This document shows, in pieces, positions 42,938 through 52,100 of a DNA stretch of 64,000 bases. The notes under the pieces are model-generated. The model did not search any database. It saw only the letters and a program-made list of their open reading frames with translations, and was not told the origin of the DNA. Position numbers and translations under genes: made by a program. Positions within the stretch are counted from its first letter, which is position 1. Each line of letters begins with the position of its first letter. Source of the DNA: an uncultured Sutterella sp. (GTDB lineage Bacteria; Pseudomonadota; Gammaproteobacteria; Burkholderiales; Burkholderiaceae_F); assembly GCA_902463725.1 (NCBI GenBank), contig CABQGK010000012.1, positions 5,523 through 69,522 on the forward strand, read 5' to 3'.

Positions 42938-43208
42938 GGTTAAAGCTCGTGAGGAAAAACGTCCATTTGCAGCTGAGAGCTCAGTTATCGTACGGACGTG
43001 CTACTTCACTCATGAGTATAGCGGGAAGTGCGTGGCACGCGTCTGTGACGTGCGTAGCGTGCGAAGTCGAGGGCGCATTGTGCAAACGCCAACCGCTTTT
43101 TGCACAAAAAGCAAAGAGCCGCACAAGACTGTACGACTCCTTGACTTGGTGCTGCATCAGCGGCGCAACCCGCAGCGCGTAGCGGCTCGCGCGAGAGCGA
43201 AGCGCGCG

Positions 43209-43385
43209 CTAATGCTGATTGCGCGAGCGTTTACGTCCGTCGCTCGTGACATCCACGCCGGTTCGTACGGCTAAGCGCACGAGTCGCGTTTCGAGTCGCA
43301 CAAGCCGCCGGATAATCTGCTCCTGTGAGCGCATGATGCGCCTAAGGTGTCTCTCATGGGCGGAGCGTCGGAGTATTCTCGGCAT
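43209..43385 (-). CDS. Small Arg-rich hypothetical protein (58 residues)
   Basis: The complement reads from ATG 43385 to a TAG at 43209. The product starts MPRILRRSAHERHLRRIMRS and continues with a predicted basic amphipathic helix (QEQIIRRLVRLETRLVRLAV) and a polar tail (SDGRKRSRNQH). AAAGGA lies eight bases before the ATG. A TATAAT -10 element is placed 124 bases upstream, overlapping the stop codon of the Dabb gene, and the leader in between carries repeated GTGCACTT motifs. It could bind nucleic acid. Short and with no family recognised, it remains a candidate. Confidence 0.45.
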   Translation of the reverse strand: MPRILRRSAHERHLRRIMRSQEQIIRRLVRLETRLVRLAVRTGVDVTSDGRKRSRNQH

Positions 43386-43401
43386 GCTGGGTGTCCTTTA
43401 G

Positions 43402-43514
43402 TGCACTTTTCTCAGATTGCACTTTTTTTCTAAATTTTGAGCGCCTTGTCAGGTGTACTTTAAATCTTTATAAGCCTTGTGGCGCTTGCGTTTTACCTCA
43501 AGTGCACCATTATA
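43402..43514 (-). promoter_or_regulatory. -10 element and GTGCACTT repeats before the small Arg-rich gene
   Basis: On the minus strand TATAAT lies at 43509-43514 and shares its TAA with the stop codon of the Dabb gene. TGCACTTT occurs at 43402-43409 and 43418-43425, a variant TGTACTTT at 43454-43461, and the motif in the opposite orientation at 43501-43508. A leader-binding regulator or repeated operator is possible. Confidence 0.4.
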
Positions 43515-43818
43515 CTGGATGGAAACAGAATTGTTGCGCAACGAAAGTTTCTTCGCGCAACATTTCCTGTGCACTCCGATCAATAACCTCTAGGTGATAA
43601 GGATGATGACGATAGGCTTCAAAGGCCTCGGGTGAGTCAAAGTCCACCGTCATCACAAGTTGATCTGGGATACCGGTCCAGCCCGTTGAAAATCCAACAG
43701 CCAGTGCGCTGATGGCGGGGATTTCGTCAGCCATAGCACGCCAGAGCGTGAGCATTTCTGCCTTTTGCGCTTCCGTGACCCCCGCCTTGAGCGTGCCCCA
43801 AAAGATATGCCGATACAT
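43510..43818 (-). CDS. Dabb (stress-responsive alpha/beta barrel) domain protein
   Basis: The ATG at 43818 gives 102 residues: MYRHIFWGTLKAGVTEAQKA, then LTLWRAMADEIPAISALAVG, LVMTVDFDSPEAFEAYRHHP, YHLEVID. This is a ferredoxin-like dimeric alpha/beta barrel of the Dabb type. AAGGAG precedes the start. It begins 13 bases after the stop of the large protein encoded at 43832-45508, so the two form an operon. Related proteins are small enzymes or stress proteins; the role here is unknown. Confidence 0.82.
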   Translation of the reverse strand: MYRHIFWGTLKAGVTEAQKAEMLTLWRAMADEIPAISALAVGFSTGWTGIPDQLVMTVDFDSPEAFEAYRHHPYHLEVIDRSAQEMLREETFVAQQFCFHPV

Positions 43819-43831
43819 CACGCGCGACTCC

Positions 43832-45508
43832 TTATGCGTGACGCGCCTCGCCCTTATTTGCGGCCTTCTTTGCGTTTGCAGCCATACGTTCTTTGAGCAC
43901 AAGAGGCGTGCCTACTAAGTACATAAAGCTTGCGTTTGCGCGCAGGGGCGCATACATCGCCGCACGGATACCGCACTTTTTAAGCGCCGCTACGAGCGCT
44001 GGCATCGCGCGCGGCGCGTCCCAGAGAAGTAGATCGAGGTAGCAAAAGAGCGATCCACGGGCAATGCCGCTAATTGAAAACGCGTCCCGCGTCTTCTTGG
44101 GGACTGCGCTCATGAGCGCCTGCTCGAGCCTATGCACGCCATCAAGGCCCTCTTCGGGAACGTCGTTGGCGGCAACAATAAGGCTTGCGGCCGCTACGCC
44201 ACACTTAGCAAGGAGGTCAAACTCATGCGGAATATCCGCCGCGTACCCCTCAAGCAACTCTGGGGTGGTGCTTACGCCCACCGAGACGTCGCTGCGCCAA
44301 TTAATAAAGTTCAGTAGCGGATCGGCCGTGTAGGAAACGCGATCGGTGAGCACGTCGGTAAGTGTTTTCTCGGCAAGATCAGCGCGTTCACGCTCAATTG
44401 CGTCAGCAAGCGCTGGTAGGCTCAGCGCCTCTTCGCCCGCGAGCGGCTTAAGGAGCACATCAATCGAGGAGACCGCTCCACGAATGAGCTTATCTCCCAA
44501 GCACTGGCGGCAGAGCTCTTCCATGGCCCAGCACGCGTATTGCGGCTCGTGCTTGAGATCCTCTTCAAGCATGGGCGCGTAGAGCGCAAGAGCAAAGTTC
44601 TTTCCCGCCTGCGCCCGATAGACCATGACGTCGCGCGCAGTGAGCGTTTTGCCGTTAACTTCCATCTGCGCTTCGGGGTCACGTTCTCGCCCAAGCAGCG
44701 GGTGAAGGTGCTTGGCAACGTTTTTGGGGGCGCGCTCAATAAGCGCCTTAAGCACAAGCGCCTTGCCGTGCGAGCCGTCGATCATGAACTGCAGCACAGG
44801 GGGCTTTTTCCCAAGCGCTGGCAGCACCACAAGATAAGCCTCGGGCACCACCGCGGCGAGCGCGACGTTGAGCTCATCCTCAATCTTGTCCACTAGCACA
44901 GGGTCAATGGGATCGAGCTTGAGGACCGCACACCACGCATCGAGCTGCGCTTCAACTTGCGCCCAAAACTCAGCAGCGAGCGCGGCGAAGGGTTTACTTG
45001 CGGTATGCGGATTGGTAAGCGACTCGGAGGCGCGCTCAAAGCGCTCAAGCACCGCTTCTTTCGACATAAAGAGGGGGTTATCTGGGTAATGCTCGAGCGC
45101 AAGCCGCAAGTAGTCTGCAGCAAGACCCGCTTGGTTTTCACTGCTCTCGTAGAGTAGCCCCATAAGCAAGAGCCAGAGCGCATTTTCACCATAGCGCTCG
45201 GCGTGCTGCGCGAGCATGGCTTTGTAGCCCTCACGGGCTTGCACAATCGTGGGCGTAGCGTCCGTGCCAAAGCGCCCTAGAAAGGCACGCACGAGTTCAA
45301 ACTCGATCTCTGGGGTCACGAGGGACTTGTCGGTTGCGTCGATCGTGGCACTCACCGCATCGTAGTCTCCCGCGTCGTTCATGGCCGTGAGGGTTTTCAG
45401 TAACTCGAGCGAGCGTTTATCGGCTTTGGGTGCCCGAGCGCTCTTTGTGGCGCCTGCCGCGCGAGCTTGATTGGGTTGCGTAGCTTCGGTATTGCTTTTA
45501 TTTTTCAT
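43832..45508 (-). CDS. Large cytoplasmic protein of unknown function (paralogue of 37882-40569)
   Basis: The ATG at 45508 gives 558 residues; a GTG at 45526 is an alternative and neither has a clear ribosome-binding site. A lysine-rich N-terminal tail (MKNKSNTEATQPNQ) is followed by helical repeats (WLLLMGLLYESSENQAGLAADYLRLALEHYP, quoted in part: LLLMGLLYESSENQAG). A domain beginning FWAQVEAQLDAWCAVL near residue 180 is shared with the paralogue. The C-terminus contains PLRANASFMYLVGTPLVL. There is no signal peptide or transmembrane helix. It is in an operon with the Dabb gene, 13 bases apart. Function is not recognised. Confidence 0.7.
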   Translation of the reverse strand: MKNKSNTEATQPNQARAAGATKSARAPKADKRSLELLKTLTAMNDAGDYDAVSATIDATDKSLVTPEIEFELVRAFLGRFGTDATPTIVQAREGYKAMLAQHAERYGENALWLLLMGLLYESSENQAGLAADYLRLALEHYPDNPLFMSKEAVLERFERASESLTNPHTASKPFAALAAEFWAQVEAQLDAWCAVLKLDPIDPVLVDKIEDELNVALAAVVPEAYLVVLPALGKKPPVLQFMIDGSHGKALVLKALIERAPKNVAKHLHPLLGRERDPEAQMEVNGKTLTARDVMVYRAQAGKNFALALYAPMLEEDLKHEPQYACWAMEELCRQCLGDKLIRGAVSSIDVLLKPLAGEEALSLPALADAIERERADLAEKTLTDVLTDRVSYTADPLLNFINWRSDVSVGVSTTPELLEGYAADIPHEFDLLAKCGVAAASLIVAANDVPEEGLDGVHRLEQALMSAVPKKTRDAFSISGIARGSLFCYLDLLLWDAPRAMPALVAALKKCGIRAAMYAPLRANASFMYLVGTPLVLKERMAANAKKAANKGEARHA

Positions 45509-45873
45509 AGACGACCCGCTGAGCACGAGCTACCCCCGTGAGAAGATGGGGGCGTTGCGCATCGCGGCCAAAGTAAGCGTGTTAATTGAAATGAGTTCGA
45601 TCTAAACCATTGCTTGTACTCGATAGTAGGTTGAGCATAACCTAGCACGGCCAGACTCGCAAAGACATAGTATCAGGGAAATTGCGGGCGCTCTGCGCAA
45701 TGCTCTCGTTTTGCGCGATGCAAAAGTGTCTTCGCCCGCTCTTCCCGGCTGAGTAAGCGGTTCAAAAAACAAAAGAAGCGCGCCCGCACCAAATCGTGCT
45801 AGAGTCTATACAAAGCGAACTCACTACATACCAATGCGCCCGAGCGGGGCGCCATGACCCGTCGCAGAAAGCT
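45509..45873. other. 365-bp divergent gap, nothing recognised
   Basis: This should hold promoters for the genes on both sides. No operator-like palindrome, RNA or gene is convincing. Confidence 0.4.
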
Positions 45874-46197
45874 ATGAATCCTGACCGTAATACGCGCGAA
45901 CTGCGCCCGCGCATCGCGCTCTGTGCGCTTTTGCTTGTCCTTGCCCACGCCAACCACGCCCTGGCCGCCGAGACACCTCCGAGCGTCTCAGCGGGCGCCG
46001 AAACTGCGCGGCCCGAGACACCAGCCTTGTTACTGTCGCGCGAGCGTAGCGAGCCCTTTTCGGCCGCACAAAGCACGCTGCGAGAGAAATCTCCACTAAG
46101 CGCACCGAAACTTTGTCGTCGCGGTCCTGGCGTCTCTGCCAAGGCGGCCGCCGCTCGCGAGGCGAAGCGGCGCGCACGCGCTAACGCACGCCCCTGA
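45874..46197 (+). CDS. Small exported hypothetical protein
   Basis: The candidate start is ATG 45874 (MNPDRNTRELRPRIALCALL), giving 107 residues. A signal peptide is evident (ALCALLLVLAHANHALA-AE), which is the main reason to call it. The mature part (about 75 residues) is low-complexity and rich in Ala, Arg, Ser and Pro, ending in a basic tail (AAAREAKRRARANARP). No ribosome-binding site is obvious. It could be periplasmic and nucleic-acid or envelope binding, but nothing is recognised. It lies upstream of the HAD phosphatase in the same direction. Confidence 0.4.
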   Translation: MNPDRNTRELRPRIALCALLLVLAHANHALAAETPPSVSAGAETARPETPALLLSRERSEPFSAAQSTLREKSPLSAPKLCRRGPGVSAKAAAAREAKRRARANARP

Positions 46198-46340
46198 GCC
46201 AAAGCGCGCTTGCTCGTGCTAAAGTTGATCGCGATATCGCCCACCCCCAACGTGTCTCGGCTACTCGCGCGCGAGAATAAGTTGACGACACAGTTGGGGC
46301 TCTCTCCTGCTCCGTTTCAGCCCAAAGGATACGAATAACC

Positions 46341-47441
46341 ATGATCTCCAAGACGCTTCTCAGCGCTATGCTCTCTTTGATTTTGGCGGGTGTACCCGCA
46401 CTCGGTCAAGCTGCCATTGATGCGAGTACCACGAGTGTACCGTCTCCTGCCGTCACGAGCGTTCCAGCGGCGGTCTTTGCGGCGTGGCGTCAAAATTCGC
46501 CCACCCCTGCCGCGCTCACGAGCTATGTGCGGAGCGTCACCGATGCGGCAAGCCCCGATTACATACCCCTTGCCGAGCGTATCGCAGTCTTTGATATTGA
46601 CGGGACGCTACTCTCAGAAACCACGCCCTTTTACGTGGATTGGACGAGCTGGATCGATTGGACGCTTAACCCCAAGAACACTCATGCCGCCGAGAGCGAT
46701 GTGATTTACGCACATGCTGCGCGTGCGGCGATGGAAAAAGGCGAAAAGCTCCCCACCTACCAAGGCAATATGTTTGAAGCCATTGCACGAGGCTACGCGG
46801 GACTGAGTCCCAATGAGTTTCGTGAGGTCATTGCGGAGTTTTCCAAAACCAATAACCCCAAGGGCATTGCCTATCGTGATAGCTTCTTTAAGCCCATGGT
46901 GGAGATTGTCAATTACCTCAAGGGTAACGGCTTTACCGTGTATCTTGTCACGGCAAGCGACCGTATGCTGATGCGTGCCTTTGCTTCTGACGTGCTAGGT
47001 ATCCCCTACCCGCAGGTTATCGGCACCGACGTGGGGCTCACGGTCAAGGGGGAAGCGCTCTCGGCTGAGGAGAAAGCGCGCTATAAGCTTGGTGCAACGG
47101 ATGAAATCGTGCGAGACGACACCGTGCGCGAAAACGCCAATTTCCGTAAGGTCGAAGCCATTGAAGAGATCATTGGCCGTAAGCCTGTTCTGAGCTTTGG
47201 CAACAGTTCGGGCGACTACGCAATGAATACCTATGTGCAGCACAATAACCCGCATAAGTCCATGGTGTTTATGCTGCTCTGTGACGACGCGGAGCGAGCC
47301 GCCTGCCGCAAGGATAAAAACGATGAGCGCCGTGCGCTCTACGACACCAACGCTTGGCACACGATCAGCATGAAGGATGAGTTCGCGGAACTCTACCTTG
47401 CGCGCCCCACTGCGCCCGAGAGCAGCTCGCCGAAAAACTAA
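46341..47441 (+). CDS. Exported HAD-family phosphatase
   Basis: The ATG at 46341 follows AAAGGATA. The 366-residue protein has a signal peptide (MISKTLLSAMLSLILAGVPA, cleavage near GQA-AI). HAD motifs are complete: AVFDIDGTLLSE (nucleophile Asp and acid Asp), VTASDR (motif II), a Lys in the middle region, and FGNSSGDYAMN (motif IV). The layout resembles periplasmic phosphorylcholine-type or acid phosphatases of the HAD superfamily. It probably scavenges phosphate from an organic ester. It is followed at a distance by a terminator at 47627-47648. Confidence 0.85.
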   Translation: MISKTLLSAMLSLILAGVPALGQAAIDASTTSVPSPAVTSVPAAVFAAWRQNSPTPAALTSYVRSVTDAASPDYIPLAERIAVFDIDGTLLSETTPFYVDWTSWIDWTLNPKNTHAAESDVIYAHAARAAMEKGEKLPTYQGNMFEAIARGYAGLSPNEFREVIAEFSKTNNPKGIAYRDSFFKPMVEIVNYLKGNGFTVYLVTASDRMLMRAFASDVLGIPYPQVIGTDVGLTVKGEALSAEEKARYKLGATDEIVRDDTVRENANFRKVEAIEEIIGRKPVLSFGNSSGDYAMNTYVQHNNPHKSMVFMLLCDDAERAACRKDKNDERRALYDTNAWHTISMKDEFAELYLARPTAPESSSPKN

Positions 47442-47626
47442 CACGCTGCGCGCCGCTCGAGCACACGCCTGCGGCGCGCCTTCTCCTTTTCTCTCTCTAG
47501 CTCACCTCTGCTCCCACTCATTTCACTTCTGCACAACGCGCTACGCTAGCCGTGCCGCGCACGCAGCACGTCCTCGCTTCTAGGCCGAAAGCGACATAGA
47601 AGCGAAGTCAGATCTAGCCAGGGCGG

Positions 47627-47648
47627 GCGCGCTAAACGCGCGTTTTTT
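47627..47648 (+). terminator. Terminator hairpin with T6 run
   Basis: CGCGC/GCGCG with loop TAAAC is followed by TTTTTT. It lies 186 bases after the HAD gene, which would leave a long 3-prime tail. Confidence 0.6.
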
Positions 47649-47716
47649 AGGCGTTTTTAGGGATTTTCTCCCTTAATGCTCGTCTGATGAGCGCAGCCAT
47701 TTTGAAATTAATCAAA

Positions 47717-47735
47717 ATTGTACTATCAGTACAAT
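47717..47735. promoter_or_regulatory. Perfect 19-bp palindrome ATTGTACT-ATC-AGTACAAT
   Basis: The 8-3-8 dyad lies in an AT-rich part of the 624-bp gap between the HAD gene and the gene at 48066. It is typical of a dimeric repressor operator. No gene of its own was found in 47442-48065; the AT-rich stretch 47700-47800 is probably promoter DNA. Confidence 0.6.
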
Positions 47736-47995
47736 CGTGCTTTTATTTGACCATAAAACATTAAATTAACAATAAATATCTCGCTTTAAGCGTACAACGC
47801 AAGCCGCGACATAAGCGAGCTGCGGAGAATCGCCATCCAGTGCGCACTCCACAGCACTTTTTATTGTAAAAACAGGAACTTAGCGCGATGCGCTCGCCAA
47901 GCGCTCAGCGATAGGCGTTGAGAGTTAATTGTTCAAATTCTGACAAATATCAGGAAATTGAAAAATATTTATCCGATTTATTCTTTTTCTACCCC

Positions 47996-48008
47996 TTGTT
48001 GACAACAA
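47996..48008. promoter_or_regulatory. Palindrome TTGTTG-A-CAACAA overlapping a -35-like TTGACA
   Basis: This 13-bp perfect palindrome contains TTGACA at 47999-48004. A TATACT at 48027-48032 is too distant (22 bp) for a good promoter, so it may need an activator. The ATG of the next gene is at 48066. Confidence 0.4.
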
Positions 48009-48065
48009 CGACATCAAGTGCGCGATTATACTGAGCAACGAATTTAAACTCAGGAGAGTAAGACC

Positions 48066-49109
48066 ATGGCCACGGAATTTAGAATCCGCAGCCCCAAGAT
48101 TCGTCGCGTGCAGTACGTGCGCAAAGTACTGGATCTTGTTCCGGAGCTCGAGGTGGCTGAGCTTGCCGTCGAGGGCACAAAGGCCGCTGAACGTAAGGCC
48201 TTTCATAAGATGCGGCTTGATGCCACAGGTCCCATCACACTTGTTGTGCCGGGTCGCTCCGTTTTGGGTTTTACACTTCAGTATTCTCCCGCGCACCATG
48301 AGTATGTCGTGCGGGTTTCCGCGCTCGCGGGTTCGATTGATTGGGACATGGCGGTGCTCTTTGTGCATGACTTCACCAAAATGCTCCCGGGCGAGGCGTA
48401 TGTTCGTCGAGCGGTGCCAGAGGGCGAACCGATTGAGCTCGAGTGCGACTTGGCGCACCTGACGCCACTCTCCTTAGAGGCCATTCAAATCTACGATTGG
48501 TCGGCCGATGTGCGCGCTGAGCTCGAGGCGACGCTCAACGCGATGCGTGCGCCCGAGGCTTCTCCCCTTATTCGCTATAGCACGTTCGGGCGCGAGATTA
48601 CGCTGACGCGTGAACTCATTGAAGCGCTACTTGCGCGTGACAATCCTGGCGCGGATTGGGCTGTGATGACCGAGCGGGCGGCGCGCCCTATTGCTATCGA
48701 GCTCACGCCTCTGGTAGAAATCAACGCGGCACAAAAGCGTGTTATCTTCGCCTACACGGTTGAGCCGCTTCAGCAGATCGTGCCGCATCACTACCAGCGC
48801 GTGCCCGCCATGCTTGCGGAGGATCCTGCAATCGCGGGGCTGAAGCCCAGCTTTTACCTCAAGGTTCACGGACCCGCGAACCGCACGCCAACTACGAACT
48901 ATCTGCTGCTCTCGGCGTTTTTAGATGTCGCGAGCGCCGAGCACGTCACGGTGCTTGATGGGGAGTTTAGTGTACTGAAAAGCATGTCTTACCGAGAGAT
49001 TGGTGAGACGGTGGAGCGTATGCTCATGGGACCACCGCGCCCAAGCATGCATACGCTTGGAACGCAATATAAGATGACGGGCGCCCAGCATCGAAAAAAA
49101 GCCTCTTAA
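48066..49109 (+). CDS. DUF4299-like protein (paralogue of 55190-56152)
   Basis: The ATG at 48066 with AGGAG eight bases upstream gives 347 residues. It is a soluble cytoplasmic protein. Its centre resembles the other copy and streptococcal DUF4299 proteins: VLGFTLQYSPAHHEYVVRVS, then SIDWDMAVLFVHDFTKML and IYDWSADVRAELEATLNAM, aligning with MALGYVAQEDAYQITCMF, DDWQLVLEFAAALAVHL and FDWRADVLMGLKAM in the second gene. Function of the family is unknown. The C-terminal tail is basic (KMTGAQHRKKAS). It lies next to and convergent with the large autotransporter. Confidence 0.65.
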   Translation: MATEFRIRSPKIRRVQYVRKVLDLVPELEVAELAVEGTKAAERKAFHKMRLDATGPITLVVPGRSVLGFTLQYSPAHHEYVVRVSALAGSIDWDMAVLFVHDFTKMLPGEAYVRRAVPEGEPIELECDLAHLTPLSLEAIQIYDWSADVRAELEATLNAMRAPEASPLIRYSTFGREITLTRELIEALLARDNPGADWAVMTERAARPIAIELTPLVEINAAQKRVIFAYTVEPLQQIVPHHYQRVPAMLAEDPAIAGLKPSFYLKVHGPANRTPTTNYLLLSAFLDVASAEHVTVLDGEFSVLKSMSYREIGETVERMLMGPPRPSMHTLGTQYKMTGAQHRKKAS

Positions 49110-49178
49110 GAGACGCTTCTCACAAGGCGCAAGCCGCTTGCGGCGTCTTCGCATTCTGCGAGGCGCTCCCCGCATTCT

Positions 49179-52100
49179 CTAAAACGCCCAGCTGAGCTCA
49201 AGTGTGAGGCGGTGTTCGTTACGCGAAAAACCGCCTGCGCCCCAGCTGTAAGCACTTGCCGCTTCCCAAGCGCCGCGCTTCGCAGTTAAACCTACCGACA
49301 TATCCATAAGTGTGCGCGGCGCAAAGCGCGCCGGTACATCGTCATGCACCGCGAGCGTCCGCCCCACCACATGGGTGCTGGTGCTGCGCGCCCCGCCGTG
49401 CATAGTGAGCGTAAAGTCTGCGCTAGGGGCAATGGACCAGCCGAGTAACGAGCTCGAGGGGGCCGCAATACTTAGCCCGATCGGGAACTGCCACGTGCGC
49501 GTGGCGCGCTCGCGATTGTCCCAAGCGGCGCGATCGGAAATTTTTGTTGGATACTCACCGTCCCCAATTTGGATAAAGCGCGCCCCCACGTGCGGCGTCA
49601 CCGTGAGCGTGCCTAGCGAAAAGTCCATTTCCGCTCGGGCATTGAGCCAGTAGCCCGAGAGCGTCACAGAGGCCGTGGCACGCTTAAAGCCCATCGGCAG
49701 CGCCATTTCAAGCGCGCTCTTGGCGCGAAACGCGCCAGCACTCGCCAGTAGCCGTGCCCTCTCGGATGCGCGCAGCGCGGCGTAGAGCTGTAGCGCCATA
49801 AAGCGCGAACGCTCCGTTGCGGCGAGCCCATCACCGCGGCTCTCGGCGTTTGCATCAAGCACTGTAAAGGCCGCGCCCGCAAGGCCAGCGCCGAGTGCTC
49901 GATCTGCGCCTACGCTTACGCCTCTGTCGCGGCGCTGGAAACCGCCACGCATACCACCCGCAACCGCAATGTCTTTGGCACTAGAGAGTCCGCCTTCCGC
50001 TCTTGCCCAGAGATGAGAGCCGTGCTCGGGGGTGCTTAGGCGCGGCGCAATCGAATTCGCTGCGCGCGTAGCGGCAGCAAACGTTTGGGCTCTTACGCCC
50101 ATGAGCGTACTGAGTTGCGCTGCGGAATTGATGATTTCTTCTTTATCATGAACGCTGAGGCTTGGTTCATAGGCAACGTCAAAGAGAAAGTCTTGGTCAA
50201 TATGCCCGCTCTGCTCCCCTTCACTGCCGCGCTCAAGCGCTTCGCGAAAGTTCTTCGGAATAACGATGTTGGGATAGACCTCGCTGAGCCGATCGAAATC
50301 CTCCTCAATTGGGTCAATCACAAAGTTCCCAAAGAGGGAGCCTTCTGGCTGCTCCCAGTAGGTGTTTACTAGGTAAGGAATGCCCGCCGCAGACTCTAGG
50401 CGAAGCGCATCCGCCCCACTCCAGCCGCCAACCCAAAACCCGTCTCGCACCATCGACTCGTGGTACTGAAAGCCACCGAGCAACACAATACGGCCGTGCC
50501 TGCGCGGCAGTTGCGTAATCAGAAGTTTGGCTACAGGCTCAATGAGCGCAATGGGTGCAATGGGCGAGTTTGGCGCAGAGAGTGCTGTGCTATCGCCCTC
50601 GAGAGTGGCCGTGCTGTGCAACGCTTGCAGCGGTGCAGCGGCAGTAGTGCTGCGCTCAGCACGTGGGCTGCTAGCTACAGCGTCAAGCGCCGTGATCAGC
50701 GCGCGCTCGTCGTGGCTCACAAGCCGCGCATCCACCACGGTAAGCGAGGTGCCGTCCGCAAAAAAGCGAAATTGGTTGAGCGTCTCTGCGCTTGGGTTCC
50801 ATCTGAGCGGCATGCCCACATGCAAGAAGCTCCCAGCTGCCAGAGCGAGGCGCTTGCCGAGCAGAAGCGTCGATTGGCCAACCTCGTCGCGCTTAAGATC
50901 GTAAAACGCACTACTGCCCAGGGCGAGTCTACCGCCCGAGACAATATAGCCACGCGCGACATCGCGATCGAGTTCGTCCTCGGCTAGCTTGAGCGTCTCC
51001 ACTACAAAAAGCGTCCCCGGGACATCTTCACGCACGTGAGTGCGCGTTCTCTGAACACTCTGCGTATGAGAGTCGTACGAGCTTTGCTCCTCATAGGAGC
51101 CAAGCCGCACGCGCTCGGCCTCAACATCAGGCAGAAATAGCCATGACATTAAGGATGCTTGCCGTAACTCGGTGCGCAGATCCAGCGTGGCAGTGCGAAT
51201 TTTGCCTTTGACACTCGAACTGCTTTGCTGGAAATCGCCCCAGAGCGTAATACGATCGCGCGCCTCGAGCATCACGTCTTTGGGTAACGTGAGCGTCGTG
51301 TCCGTGATTTCCAGCCTCGCAAGGTTACTGAGCGGTGCATAGAGTTTTAGCCCTTTGACGCGCATTTCAGCGTTATCGGCAAAGCGCATCTGGCCATAGT
51401 TCGTCAGTGTTTCGTCACTGACGAGCGACTCAAGTCCCGAGATTTCCCCGTAGTTAATAGCGGGCACGCCCAAGCTCATGCGTTTAGCAAAGACGCGCGC
51501 AGCCGCGCCAAAGCGAGCGACTTGGTTCATATTGTTGCGACGGCCCACGGTGAGCGCATTCTCAACGCTAAAGCTCCCCGCCTCGACGTTAAGGTCTTCC
51601 ACATCAAGCGTGCCAAACGCGGCGCGAGCGTTTTCGCCAAGCTGTATGTATTGGTCAAGAGCGCCCGAGCCCAAGCGGAAATCGCCGCGATTCTGTACGC
51701 TTGCGCGATCGTAATTGCCGCCTAGCGGCGCGCGATGCGCGAGCGGTAGGTCCACCGCAGACGCCCCGCTCAAATCAACTCGGGCGTTTTCGGCTACGGT
51801 GAGCGAGCGCCAAAAAAGGCGCGCCTGCTCGCGCGAGCCAAGAAGCGTTAGGGATGCGCCTTCGGCGAGTGAGACGTTCCCGAGCAGTAACGTGGGGGTG
51901 GATGCGTTTTCACTTTGCGCCCTTGCTAATTCCAGTGTGAGATGAGCCCCTTCGGCGATTCGATTTTCTTCGGCGAGCGCAAGCCACGCGCTCCCCTCTC
52001 GCGCTGTGAGCGTAAGCGTAAGCGCGGTGTTTGGCGCAAGCGTAAGTGCCTCGAGCGCACTACGATGCGAGTACACCTCACGCCCTCGAATCTCAGTGGG

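Noticed and set aside
45762..46250. Minus-strand 162-residue protein
   Set aside because: It is antisense to the small exported protein at 45874-46197, which has a credible signal peptide; this frame has none.
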